Shown here piece after piece: positions 54,425 through 63,276 of a DNA stretch of 64,000 bases (the stretch's first letter is position 1; each line of letters begins with the position of its first letter). The notes under the pieces were generated by a model. The model was not told where the DNA came from. It made no database searches and saw nothing but the letters and a program-made list of their open reading frames with translations. The stretch spans positions 1,674,001 through 1,738,000 of the forward strand of contig NZ_JAVDYJ010000001.1 of NCBI RefSeq assembly GCF_031458395.1, read 5' to 3'. The position numbers and the translations under genes are program-made. Source of the DNA: Enteractinococcus fodinae. GTDB lineage: Bacteria; Actinomycetota; Actinomycetes; Actinomycetales; Micrococcaceae.

Positions 54425-55320
54425 AGCCCCACCGCCGCCATAAGATGCCCGACCTCTTGTGAATTTAGTTTACGAATCGAGCCCTGACGCTGATCCCCCA
54501 GGGTGATCGGACCGTGCGCAACGCGAACGAGCCGCTGGACAGGATAGTCGACGGCTTTCATAAGCCGGCGAACCACACGGTTTTGGCCGCTATGAATCAC
54601 CACTTCACATAAGACGTGACCCGGCGTCGAGTCCACCACTTTGAAAGAGTCCACCGAGACGAGGCCATCTTCTTCGAGCTCGATGCCCTGTCTGAGCTCA
54701 TCGCCAACACCCTTACGCAGCGGACCCTTGACCTGCACGAGATAGGTTTTGGGTATTTCATATCTAGGGTGTGATAGTCGGTTTGCCAGTTCACCATCGT
54801 TGGTCAGTAGCAACAGGCCCTCGGTCTCGTTGTCCAAGCGGCCAACGTGAAACAGTCGGGTGTCGGCTGTGTTGACATAGTCAGCAATTGATGGCCGACC
54901 TTTGGGATCCGACATCGTCGAGATGACGCCGCGCGGTTTATTGAAGGCGTAGTAGACGGCATCTGGGTTTGTGTTCACACGAATGCCATCGACAAAGATA
55001 ACGTCTGTGTCCGGGTCGACTCTGGTGCCCAGCGCGGTGACAATCTCTTCGTTGACCTCTACGCGACCTTCGCTAATGAGGTCTTCGGCGACTCTGCGAG
55101 ATGCGATGCCAGCGGCGGCGATAACTTTTTGGAGTCGTTCGCCTTCGGGAACATGCTGACGCGATTTCTTGCCTTGGCCTTTCCCTTTTCTACCGTATTG
55201 GCTGCGGTCCACAGGTCCTAGATTGCGATCGTAGTCAGCCCCGGAAAATGGCCCACCGCGACGTCCCGTTTGGGGAGTGCGTTTGCGGCTTCCGGAGCCT
55301 CTCGGCTTGCGGGATGTCAT
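54421..55320 (-). CDS. rluB: Pseudouridine synthase RluB/RsuA family
   Basis: 299 aa. A long basic N-terminal tail (about 60 residues rich in Gly/Arg/Lys), then an S4 domain (RLQKVIAAAGIASRRVAEDL), then the catalytic domain with VGRLDNETEGLLLLTNDG (catalytic Asp) and the GQNRVVRRLM motif. Modifies 23S rRNA. It lies in the conserved scpA-scpB-rluB order, 2 bp after scpB. Confidence 0.92.
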   Translation of the reverse strand: MTSRKPRGSGSRKRTPQTGRRGGPFSGADYDRNLGPVDRSQYGRKGKGQGKKSRQHVPEGERLQKVIAAAGIASRRVAEDLISEGRVEVNEEIVTALGTRVDPDTDVIFVDGIRVNTNPDAVYYAFNKPRGVISTMSDPKGRPSIADYVNTADTRLFHVGRLDNETEGLLLLTNDGELANRLSHPRYEIPKTYLVQVKGPLRKGVGDELRQGIELEEDGLVSVDSFKVVDSTPGHVLCEVVIHSGQNRVVRRLMKAVDYPVQRLVRVAHGPITLGDQRQGSIRKLNSQEVGHLMAAVGL

Positions 55321-55322
55321 AA

Positions 55323-55901
55323 TTATTCCTGACTTTCTGCCAGCTGGCTGGCTTCATCCACTCCTGGGAGGAGCGGTGAGATTTTTGGTAGTTCGTGTAT
55401 CGAGTTTATGCCAAGGAGTTCAAGAAAGTTATTCGTTGTCGTATAGCGTACGGCACCGGTGATTTCTTCCACCCCGTCTTCGGCGATAAGTCCCCTCGTC
55501 AAAAGGGTGCGAATGACAGAGTCGGAGTTGACCCCGCGGATTTGTGCCACTCTGGATCGTGTGGTGGGCTGTAGATACGCTATCACTGCCAGCGCCTCCA
55601 GGCTTGCCTGGCTCAGCTTCTGGGTGGCTCCTTGCAACATGAACGAGGCGATAACCTCTGCGTGCTCTGCTCGTGTATAGATACGCCACCCGCCAGCTAC
55701 CTGGCGCAACTGGAAACCACGGGTTTTACTGTTCTCGTGACCATCGTAGTCGCGTTGGATAGCCTTCAAAGTGGCTTCAATATGGTCTGTGGACTGCCCG
55801 GTAGCTTTCCTGAGCTGTTCTACTGTCAAGGGCTCGTCTGAGACCATCAATATGGCTTCAAGTTGGGCGAAAAGTTCAGAGTGATGACGATGTTCACTCA
55901 T
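55323..55901 (-). CDS. scpB: SMC-ScpAB complex subunit ScpB
   Basis: Two winged-helix domains; dimer that binds ScpA and supports SMC in chromosome condensation. The ATG 55901 start (MSEHRHH) overlaps scpA by 8 bp and gives 192 aa. QLEAILMVSDEPLTVEQLRKATG is the first wing; LSQASLEALAVIAYLQPTTRS the second, with the RGVNSDSVIRTLLTRGLI helix. A longer frame to 55931 would sit inside scpA and lacks a better ribosome site. Confidence 0.93.
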   Translation of the reverse strand: MSEHRHHSELFAQLEAILMVSDEPLTVEQLRKATGQSTDHIEATLKAIQRDYDGHENSKTRGFQLRQVAGGWRIYTRAEHAEVIASFMLQGATQKLSQASLEALAVIAYLQPTTRSRVAQIRGVNSDSVIRTLLTRGLIAEDGVEEITGAVRYTTTNNFLELLGINSIHELPKISPLLPGVDEASQLAESQE

Positions 55902-56691
55902 GGGGAGGATTCCATTCCACCATGATTTCACCTAGTGGTGTCTCTTGGTGCCATTCGATCAGCCGGTCCCGATACATGGTGAGCAATCCCAGAAAGCGCA
56001 CGACGACGACCATGGTGGTCGTAGCATCGCTGACTAACCGACCGAAGGAGAGCCTTTTGGAGGTTTGGAGCCGGTGGGTCATGATCGCGATCTGCTCTGT
56101 CATCGATACCAGCGGCGCATGGAGATGCCCTGTGCCGACTTCTTCTGGCACTTCACGAAACTTGGAGAATACGTCTTGAGCTAATGCTGCAAACTCATCG
56201 GCCGAGAGATCGAAGACGAGTTCGGGCAGGACATTGGCGTGTTGGGGTTCCGGGCCACCTTGTCGTGGAGTCATGGCTGCTTGTGCCTGCAACCGGTGAT
56301 GAATCATCTCAGCGGCTTGTTTAAACGCCCGATATTGGAGGAGGCGCGCAAAGAGCAGGTCGCGCTCTTCCAGTAGCGCGAGTTCTTCTTGTACATCGCT
56401 GAGCCCCGTGGGAAGTAAGCGTGCTGTTTTGAGTTCTAGAAGGGTCGCGGCAACGACCATAAATGCGGTGGAATTCTCTAAGACTTCTTCGGTGGTTTTC
56501 AGCGTTGCGACGTAGGCGAGAAATTCATCGGTGACTTCTGCAAGAGCGATTTCAGTAACGTCCATGCGTCGTCGAGCTATCAGCGAGAGGAGCAGGTCGA
56601 AGGGGCCAGAGAAATTGGTTAGTGCGAGTTCGAAACCTACATGTTCGTCGCTGAGTTGATCTGCAAGTTCTGGGACTGCAGCCTGGCTCAC
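55894..56691 (-). CDS. scpA: SMC-ScpAB complex subunit ScpA (kleisin)
   Basis: 265 aa kleisin that bridges SMC heads. The N-terminal segment FSGPFDLLLSLIARRRMDVTEIALAEVTDEFL is the classic ScpA start (about residues 27-60); the middle is helical and the C-terminal winged helix ends with GEIMVEWNPPHE. The start overlaps the stop of parA by 4 bp. Confidence 0.94.
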   Translation of the reverse strand: MSQAAVPELADQLSDEHVGFELALTNFSGPFDLLLSLIARRRMDVTEIALAEVTDEFLAYVATLKTTEEVLENSTAFMVVAATLLELKTARLLPTGLSDVQEELALLEERDLLFARLLQYRAFKQAAEMIHHRLQAQAAMTPRQGGPEPQHANVLPELVFDLSADEFAALAQDVFSKFREVPEEVGTGHLHAPLVSMTEQIAIMTHRLQTSKRLSFGRLVSDATTTMVVVVRFLGLLTMYRDRLIEWHQETPLGEIMVEWNPPHE

Positions 56692-57581
56692 GGTGCCCCG
56701 CCGCGACAGATTAATTCGCGTGCTAGTTGTCGATAATTCTTGGCGCCGGGGTGATTGGGAGCGAACGCGGTAATAGGTTCGGCAGCCACGGTGGCATCAG
56801 CAAACTTGATGGAACGGTTGATTACTGTTTCAAAGACTTTATCTCCGAACGCTTCCACTAATCGCCCGATCACTTCTTTGGAATGCAATGTTCTACCATC
56901 CACCATCGTGGCTAGCACCCCGTCGACCACTAGGTCGGGATTGATGCGGTCTTGAACTTTTTCAATGGTTTCCACGAGGAGTGCTACGGCACGGAGCGCA
57001 AAAAACTCGGCGGTCAAAGGGATGATGACTCCATGGGCCGCCGCTAGCGCGTTGACGGTCAGTAGCCCTAACGAGGGTTGGCAATCGATGATCACAATAT
57101 CGTAGTCATCGACAATGGGGCGCAGGGCACGTGCCAGCACTTGTTCACGGGCTACCTCATTGACCAGCTGAACTTCAGCAGCGGAGAGGTCAATGTTTGC
57201 GGGAAGTAAGTCGATATTCTCGTCGGCGGTCTTGATGATTGCATCGCTGATGTGAACATCGCGCTCCATTAGCACATTGTAAACGGTGAGGTCCATTTCG
57301 TGCGGATTCGTACCGAAACCAGCCGACAGCGCGCCTTGTGGATCGAAATCGACCATTAGCACTTTTCGGCCGTATCCGGCCAGCGCGGCCCCAAGGTTGA
57401 CTGACGATGTAGTTTTCCCGACGCCACCTTTTTGGTTCACCAAGGCGATGATGCGGGCAGGACCGTGCGAGGCCAGAGGCTCGGGAACGGGAAATTCGTG
57501 TTTGGGCCGCCCGGTGGGACCGATCACTGGCTCGCCGGTGATCATCATCACTGGACGTGGTTGTTGGCTGGCGTCATTCAC
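56688..57581 (-). CDS. ParA-like ATPase (PldP type)
   Basis: 297 aa. Walker A ALVNQKGGVGKTTSSVNLG near residue 47, VLMVDFDPQGALSAG, and YDIVIIDCQPSLG. No ParB follows; the neighbours are scpA and xerD, the position of the Corynebacterium orphan ParA-like protein PldP, which affects division-site choice. Partner of the SMC loaders in chromosome organisation is an inference. Gap of 172 bp upstream to xerD, so it has its own promoter. The longer N-terminal tail of about 40 residues is typical of this subgroup. Confidence 0.9.
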   Translation of the reverse strand: MNDASQQPRPVMMITGEPVIGPTGRPKHEFPVPEPLASHGPARIIALVNQKGGVGKTTSSVNLGAALAGYGRKVLMVDFDPQGALSAGFGTNPHEMDLTVYNVLMERDVHISDAIIKTADENIDLLPANIDLSAAEVQLVNEVAREQVLARALRPIVDDYDIVIIDCQPSLGLLTVNALAAAHGVIIPLTAEFFALRAVALLVETIEKVQDRINPDLVVDGVLATMVDGRTLHSKEVIGRLVEAFGDKVFETVINRSIKFADATVAAEPITAFAPNHPGAKNYRQLARELICRGGAP

Positions 57582-57753
57582 GATGGTTGAAACTCCTGAC
57601 CGCTACGTAAAAGTGGGGGTGCAATCCTCTTAGTGATCGAAAATGAGAGTGGTTCGGTTCTGAGTCTAGTGTATTGCGCGAAGATGACCTGGGCGGTCAA
57701 ATAGCCTATTTTCTCGGCGAGCCTTAAAGTTTCAAGTCAAACATGAAGGTCAA

Positions 57754-58713
57754 TTAGTCGTTTGCTCTGGGATGGGCCGCGGCAAAAACTTCACGTAGGG
57801 TTTCGGCAGTCACATGGGTATAGATTTGCGTGGTCGTGACGGAAGCGTGCCCCAGCAATTCTTGCACGACTCTGACATCGGCTCCTCCTTGAAGCAGGTG
57901 TGTGGCAAAGGAGTGACGCAATGTGTGGGGTGAAATTTCGGCACGTATGTCGGCTACCTCGGCTGCATGCTTGATCACATTCCAACCGGTTTGGCGCGAT
58001 ATGCGATTTCCGAAACGGTTCAGAAACAGGGCCGGTGAACCACGCCCTGCGGCAGCGTGGTGAGGACGGCCGCGCACCAGGTAGGCATTCACCGCATCGA
58101 CAGCATAAGAACCCAGCGGGACGATGCGTTCTTTTGATCCTTTCCCAAAGAGTCGTACTACGGTCGTATCTTGCGGGTCGTCGAGCTGTACGATGTCGTC
58201 TACGTCTAATTGGATCGCTTCAGTGACGCGAGCGCCAGTGGCGTAGAGCAGCTCCATCAGTGCCCGGTCCCTCAGCCCTTGGGCAGTGTCCGGCGGTGGC
58301 GTATCGAGTATGCGTGTGACTTCGTCGATGCTGAGGGCATCAGGCAGATATTGCCCGGTGTTAGGTGGCCGAACATCGGCAGCCGGATTGATTTCCGTAG
58401 TGTGTTCCAGGTGCATAAAACGATGCCAACCCCGTGCTGCCACAAGAATTCGGTTGATTGATGAGGGTGCCAACCTGCCCATATGGTGGCTTCCCGAGCT
58501 GAGGGCCTGGAGAAAACCTGATACGTGATGACCGGTGATCTGTTTGACATCAGTGACGCGCTCTTGAGTGAGGTACCGCAGGTAGCGATTCAGATCCCGT
58601 CGGTATGCTGCCAGTGTGTTTTCGGCTAGGCCCCGCTCAACCGTAAGGTGGTTCAAGTACGCCGCGACTTCGTCCTGCAGCGCCTGAGGTATGTCAAGAT
58701 TGTCCAAGCTCAT
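57754..58713 (-). CDS. xerD: Tyrosine recombinase XerD
   Basis: Resolves chromosome dimers at dif. 319 aa. SAM-like N-terminal core-binding domain (YLNHLTVERGLAENTLAAYRRDL), then the catalytic domain with R in YATGARVTEAI, HTLRHSFATHL, the LGHASVTTTQIYTHV segment with the His and Tyr nucleophile. Syntenic with scpAB and recN as in most actinobacteria, so it is the housekeeping enzyme and not a phage integrase. The start follows the NUDIX stop by 5 bp. Confidence 0.94.
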   Translation of the reverse strand: MSLDNLDIPQALQDEVAAYLNHLTVERGLAENTLAAYRRDLNRYLRYLTQERVTDVKQITGHHVSGFLQALSSGSHHMGRLAPSSINRILVAARGWHRFMHLEHTTEINPAADVRPPNTGQYLPDALSIDEVTRILDTPPPDTAQGLRDRALMELLYATGARVTEAIQLDVDDIVQLDDPQDTTVVRLFGKGSKERIVPLGSYAVDAVNAYLVRGRPHHAAAGRGSPALFLNRFGNRISRQTGWNVIKHAAEVADIRAEISPHTLRHSFATHLLQGGADVRVVQELLGHASVTTTQIYTHVTAETLREVFAAAHPRAND

Positions 58714-58718
58714 GGGTT

Positions 58719-59327
58719 TTAGAACGGGCTGTCAGTTGAGCGAGGCTGACGCTGGGTGGTGGCCACGAGATGGGCCGCCATGATCCCGGTTATCGCGTTC
58801 ACATTTTTTACAGCACCGGACATGACTGCATGTAGGGCTTCGTCTAGGGCTACCCACTCCAAGGTCAAATGCGCCTCTTCACCGACGCGCTGATGACGTT
58901 GTGCTTCCGGGACCGTGCGAATGTCTTGGGCGAGAAAGATGCGGATAGCTTCCGTAGATGAACCGGCTGATGGGTAGTGGTCAACCAACACGGACCAGGT
59001 ATCGGCGACCATATCGGCTTCTTCAGCCAGTTCGCGTTGCGCTGTGGCTAATAGACTTTCACCTTCTACATCAACCAATCCAGCCGGTATCTCCCAGCAG
59101 TCTTGTCCAACCGGGTGTCGGTACTGTCGGATCATGGCGACGCGCTGTTGGTCATCCAGCGCAACGATGGCTACTGCGCCTGGATGTTTAACATAGTCGC
59201 GCGTCAGTGGTTCATCGCCCTCTTCGATCGTGAAGGTGTCACGTTGGATCTCCCAGATTGCACCCGAAAACACGGTCTGCTGGTCTTGGAGTGTCACTGG
59301 TTTTGGGGTGTCTTGAATGTGCGTCAT
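58719..59327 (-). CDS. NUDIX hydrolase, ADP-ribose pyrophosphatase type
   Basis: 202 aa. The Nudix box is GLVDVEGESLLATAQRELAE with the following EADM, matching Gx5Ex7REUXEEXGU. MIRQYRHPVGQDCWEIPAG in front of it is typical of ADP-ribose pyrophosphatases. Cleaves ADP-ribose to AMP and ribose 5-phosphate (family inference). It overlaps recN by 4 bp. Confidence 0.9.
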   Translation of the reverse strand: MTHIQDTPKPVTLQDQQTVFSGAIWEIQRDTFTIEEGDEPLTRDYVKHPGAVAIVALDDQQRVAMIRQYRHPVGQDCWEIPAGLVDVEGESLLATAQRELAEEADMVADTWSVLVDHYPSAGSSTEAIRIFLAQDIRTVPEAQRHQRVGEEAHLTLEWVALDEALHAVMSGAVKNVNAITGIMAAHLVATTQRQPRSTDSPF

Positions 59328-61042
59328 GCAGTCGAGGTCTCCAACAATTCACGGGCGTGTTCGCGGGCTGATGTCGAATCGGCGTGACCAGCTAACATCC
59401 GTGCCAGCTCTGACACTCGTTCGTCACCACTTAATTCACTGACGTCTGAGGTCGTGAAGCCTGCCTCGACATCGGGAGCTTTATTCACCTTCAGATGTTT
59501 ATTAGCATACGCGGCGACCTGTGGCAGGTGGGTGACTACGATGACCTGCACATGGCGGGCAAGTCGTGCCAAGCGTTTGCCGATCTGCACGGCAGCTTCC
59601 CCTCCAACACCCGCATCGATTTCGTCAAATATGAAGGTCGGAACCGGGTCGGTATCAGCTAGTACAACTTCCAGAGCCAGCATAATCCGGGATAGCTCCC
59701 CACCGGAGGCGCCTTTGCCAAGTGGCCTGGGGTCTGATCCCGGGTGGGGCTGGAGTAGTAAAGCGATGTCATCGAAACCGTGCGGACCGGGTTGCTCTGC
59801 CGGGGTGATGGCCACTGAGAACTGCGCAGTCGGCATCAGCAGACCGTGGAGTTCTTTTGTCACCTGCTCCCCTAGCTGTTCACCGGCTTGTTGTCGCAGC
59901 GCGGTGAGCTGGGCACCGTGCTCGTTGAGCTGTTCGGTAAGTTCTTGTTGTTGTTCAGTAAGGTATTCGATTCGTTCGGTGTCGCCGTGGAGTTCATCCA
60001 AACGGGGCCGTTGTTGTTCCGCCCACGCTAAGACGTCCGCTAGATCAGGACCGTAAAGTTTTTTCAGTCGGTTGAGTTCGGCTAGCCTCGATTGCGCCTG
60101 ATTGAGCGCCAATGGTCCTTCTTCATCCAGGCTCGAAGCAAATTGCGAGATCTCGGCGGTGATGTCAGCCAACTCGATCCCCACGGATGCTAAGCGGCGA
60201 GTGATTTCTTCCAGTTCTTCAACCTCGCCGGGAGTTTGCAGGATCGCTTGTCGCGCAATTTCAACGAGTGATTCCGCGCTTGGAGCGTCCAAGTCGTTGT
60301 CATCACCTGATAGCGCTGTCGTCGACAGCCGTGCCGCGTTCCGGAACTCTTCAGCGGACTCGAGTCGTTTGATTCGCTCCTGAATCTCTTCGTCTTCGTT
60401 GTCCTGAATGTTTGCGGTATCAATCTCTTCAAGACTTCGTTGCAAGTTTTCGGCTTCGAGTGCTCGCTCTTGAGCCTGGGTAATGAGCGTCTCTAGCTGC
60501 TTGGTAACCTCGTGAAGTTGGTTGTAGGTCTCGCGGTAGCTGGCCAGTGCTTCGGTCACCGGCTTGCCACCAAAAGCGTCCAAGGCACGCCGCTGTGCGG
60601 TCAGAGATTTCAGGCGCAGTTGGTCGGATTGACCGTGGATGGCCACGGCCTGTTCGCCGATTTGGGAAAGGAGAGCAACCGGCACGCCGCGACCACCGGC
60701 TGTGGCCCGCGAGCGCGTTCCGCTTCCGGATGCGCTAATTGTGCGGGTAATGACAAGATGTTTGGATTGTCCTTCGTCGTCTAGGACGGCTCCGGCTTCT
60801 TGTGCCGCTGAGATGGAAGGATGATTGGGTGACAGCAGAAAGCCTGCCTCAACCGTGGCTTTGGTATCACCTGCACGAATAGCTCCGGCGTCGGCTCGTG
60901 CCCCGAGCAATAGGTTCAGGGCAGTCACGACCATAGTCTTTCCCGCACCCGTCTCCCCCGTAACTACGGTGAAACCTGGGTCAAGTTCTACGGTTGTTTC
61001 TTCGATGACGCCCAAGGAGTTAATCGACAAGTGGTCCAGCAT
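59324..61042 (-). CDS. recN: DNA repair protein RecN
   Basis: SMC-like ATPase acting in double-strand-break repair. 572 aa. Walker A VVTGETGAGKTMVVTAL near the N-terminus; central coiled coils (about residues 150-375); the signature KGASGGELSRIMLALEVVL and the Walker B-like TFIFDEIDAGVGG near 455-490; a His switch in VVTHLPQVAAYA. The start is next to the nadK stop (TAAATG). Confidence 0.95.
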   Translation of the reverse strand: MLDHLSINSLGVIEETTVELDPGFTVVTGETGAGKTMVVTALNLLLGARADAGAIRAGDTKATVEAGFLLSPNHPSISAAQEAGAVLDDEGQSKHLVITRTISASGSGTRSRATAGGRGVPVALLSQIGEQAVAIHGQSDQLRLKSLTAQRRALDAFGGKPVTEALASYRETYNQLHEVTKQLETLITQAQERALEAENLQRSLEEIDTANIQDNEDEEIQERIKRLESAEEFRNAARLSTTALSGDDNDLDAPSAESLVEIARQAILQTPGEVEELEEITRRLASVGIELADITAEISQFASSLDEEGPLALNQAQSRLAELNRLKKLYGPDLADVLAWAEQQRPRLDELHGDTERIEYLTEQQQELTEQLNEHGAQLTALRQQAGEQLGEQVTKELHGLLMPTAQFSVAITPAEQPGPHGFDDIALLLQPHPGSDPRPLGKGASGGELSRIMLALEVVLADTDPVPTFIFDEIDAGVGGEAAVQIGKRLARLARHVQVIVVTHLPQVAAYANKHLKVNKAPDVEAGFTTSDVSELSGDERVSELARMLAGHADSTSAREHARELLETSTA

Positions 61043-62209
61043 TTAGTCGTCCTCCCCAGGTGCATCGCGTCCGGTATCAGGTGTCCGGTTCGGCAGTTCA
61101 ACTATTTCTTCTTCATCGGCTTTGGTGATCACCGGGATCGGTGTCGTCACCGGCGGGCCAATCTCTGGCGGTGGCGCCATGTGATGGGGTTCTACAATCC
61201 GAACACCCTGGGAATCGGCCAGGGTCTGATGCCAGTTATCTTGGCCTCTTCGTTCGTTTTCTCGTGCTGCAATAGCCGCACGGTCGATTTCGCTTAACGA
61301 GCCTCGCCAGCCTTCTGTGGGCAGGTCGAACTTACGTACTAACCGTTCGGAGAACGGAGTCAGTGCCAAGCGAGCCAGCTTCACAGGACGCTGCGAGCGG
61401 GTTGCTTCGATTCGCGCCCCGGGTGGTAGGTCCACGGTCCGGCGACCATCACACCACAAGACACCGTTCTCGTTGGTCCGTTGCATCACGTCAACGGAGA
61501 TGACTGATTCAGGAGCCACGACCAGGGGCCGAGCAAATAATGCATGAGCGGATAGCGGGACCATAAGCATGGCTTGGACTTCTGGCCACACGATGGGGCC
61601 GCCACCAGAAAACGCATACGCAGTGGAGCCGGTGGGAGTCGACATCACAACGCCATCACAGCCGAAGGAGGAGATAGGCCGGTCATCCACTCCGATGACG
61701 ACCTCCAACATACGCTCGCGGTTGGATTTCTCTACGGATGCCTCGTTCAATGCCCACGTATGGGCAACCAGGTGTTTGCCCACCAGGACTTTGACGTCGA
61801 TGGCCATCCGCTCTTCGACGAGGTAATCTTTGTTGACGATCGCTGCCACGGCTCGTTCCAAGTCGGCCTGTTCTGCTTCGGCAAGGAAACCGACGTGACC
61901 GAGGTTGACGGCCATCAGCGGCAGACCGGATTCGCGAACCATTTCGGCAGCACGCAATACGGAGCCATCACCGCCGAGGACCATGCACAGTTCTATGTCA
62001 TGCAGCGTTGATTTGGAGTCGATGCTCTCCACACCGATACCGTTTGCTGACAACACCCCGTTGTGTATTGCTTCGTGCATCACGGCGGCATCGTGAGGCA
62101 TCATCACCGGCGTAAGATCAGCTTCACGTAACAACTCGATGGCTTGCAGTGCAGTCTGCATCGCCTTTTGGCGTCCCGTGTGAGCCAAAATCAGTATTCG
62201 TCGGCTCAT
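61043..62209 (-). CDS. nadK: NAD kinase with long C-terminal tail
   Basis: Makes NADP+ from NAD+. ATG 62209 gives 388 aa and has AGGAGGACC just upstream. Catalytic GGDGSVLRAAE at about residue 76 and the GFLAEAE and GVVMSTPTGSTAYAFSGGGP blocks are clear. The final ~90 residues after the last core block (SLSEIDRAAIAARENERRG onward) form a polar, Pro/Glu-rich tail that is not part of the usual ~290-aa core. recN follows directly. Confidence 0.93.
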   Translation of the reverse strand: MSRRILILAHTGRQKAMQTALQAIELLREADLTPVMMPHDAAVMHEAIHNGVLSANGIGVESIDSKSTLHDIELCMVLGGDGSVLRAAEMVRESGLPLMAVNLGHVGFLAEAEQADLERAVAAIVNKDYLVEERMAIDVKVLVGKHLVAHTWALNEASVEKSNRERMLEVVIGVDDRPISSFGCDGVVMSTPTGSTAYAFSGGGPIVWPEVQAMLMVPLSAHALFARPLVVAPESVISVDVMQRTNENGVLWCDGRRTVDLPPGARIEATRSQRPVKLARLALTPFSERLVRKFDLPTEGWRGSLSEIDRAAIAARENERRGQDNWHQTLADSQGVRIVEPHHMAPPPEIGPPVTTPIPVITKADEEEIVELPNRTPDTGRDAPGEDD

Positions 62210-62300
62210 GGTCCTCCTTTGTTTATACGTCTGCCTAGTACCCAATGTAGTCGTTGTCGAACACGGGTTTCCTCAGTTCGGCACCTTGTGGACAAGCTGC

Positions 62301-63116
62301 TCAGCCGAGCTCATCATCCCATCTGACCTGCTGCGCGTCTAACCATTCTGCGGCATTGACAGTGTCCTGCCTATAAGCGCTGGTCTCTGGTTGGGTAGCC
62401 CAGAGGAAAAATTCTTTATTGCCGTCTTGGCCAGGCAACGGACTGGCGGCAAGACCTCGAGGACGCAATCCATGGGTCAGCGCCGCTTCGATCACGCCAA
62501 GCACAGCTGCTCGTCGTTGGCGCGGATCGCTGACCACCCCGGTTTTCGGCAAGTGCTCTCGGCCGATTTCAAATTGCGGTTTCACCATCAGGATCAGGTG
62601 GGCTCCCGGAGCGCTCACCGTGGTAAGCGCGTTGAGCACCAAGGTCAGTGAGATAAATGATAAGTCAGACACCACGATATCTACGGGGGCACCAACATCC
62701 GCCAGGGCTAGGTAGCGAACGTTGACTCCCTCGCGCACGTCCACGCGCGGATCAGCACGCAGTCGTTGAACGATCTGGTCGTGCCCCACATCGACCGCAA
62801 TGACCTCCCGTGCACCCCGTTGAAGCAGCACATCGGTGAACCCTCCGGTCGAAGCACCGGCATCTAAGCACCTGGCCCCGGTAACCTGCACGTTGCTAAA
62901 ACTATCGAGGGCACCGGCCAGCTTGTGTCCAGCACGGGATGCATACTGCGGCCCCGAAGCAGTGAGTTCAATCAGAGCGTCGGCGGCTATTTTCGTGGCG
63001 GGTTTGGTCACCGGTTGGCCATTGACCTTCACCTCCCCTGCCTGAATATGCCGCACTGCGATAGTCCGTGAGCTGACGAGTTGGCGAGCAACCATGACCT
63101 GATCCAGGCGTTTCAT
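62301..63116 (-). CDS. tlyA: TlyA-family rRNA 2'-O-methyltransferase
   Basis: 271 aa. An N-terminal S4 domain (RLDQVMVARQLVSSRTIAV) and a FtsJ-like Rossmann methyltransferase with CLDAGASTGGFTDVLLQ and SDLSFISL. In mycobacteria TlyA methylates 16S and 23S rRNA and loss gives capreomycin resistance. Catalytic K-D-K-E residues cannot all be placed by eye. It ends 91 bp before nadK and starts 1 bp after the small upstream gene. Confidence 0.93.
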   Translation of the reverse strand: MKRLDQVMVARQLVSSRTIAVRHIQAGEVKVNGQPVTKPATKIAADALIELTASGPQYASRAGHKLAGALDSFSNVQVTGARCLDAGASTGGFTDVLLQRGAREVIAVDVGHDQIVQRLRADPRVDVREGVNVRYLALADVGAPVDIVVSDLSFISLTLVLNALTTVSAPGAHLILMVKPQFEIGREHLPKTGVVSDPRQRRAAVLGVIEAALTHGLRPRGLAASPLPGQDGNKEFFLWATQPETSAYRQDTVNAAEWLDAQQVRWDDELG

Positions 63117-63117
63117 A

Positions 63118-63276
63118 CTAGGTCAGCCCCGGGCCGTGCTCGTCGGGAGCGTTGAGTAGCTCTGTTAACTCGGCTAGCACCTGCTCGTAGGCTGCCAGCT
63201 CCTCGGCTGGACGCAAATCCGATACATGTTCCAGGGCAGACTGAAGATGCTGGGCGACGGTTTCAGGGTCGATCAT
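63118..63276 (-). CDS. Small 52-aa conserved-looking protein
   Basis: Sequence begins MIDPETVAQHLQSALEHV and is strongly helical and acidic (AEELAAYEQVLAELTEL), which may form a single amphipathic pair of helices. ATG 63276 lies inside the end of the HAD phosphatase (14-bp overlap); the stop is 1 bp before tlyA. Small proteins of this size sit in this place in other Micrococcaceae, where they are annotated as hypothetical (recalled, not searched). Function unknown. Confidence 0.7.
   Translation of the reverse strand: MIDPETVAQHLQSALEHVSDLRPAEELAAYEQVLAELTELLNAPDEHGPGLT

Noticed and set aside
57754-58713. Tyrosine recombinase as a sign of a mobile element
   Set aside because: It is in the conserved recN-xerD-scpAB chromosomal context and the tRNA-Pro gene is 7 kb away with no direct repeats seen; it is the dimer-resolution enzyme.
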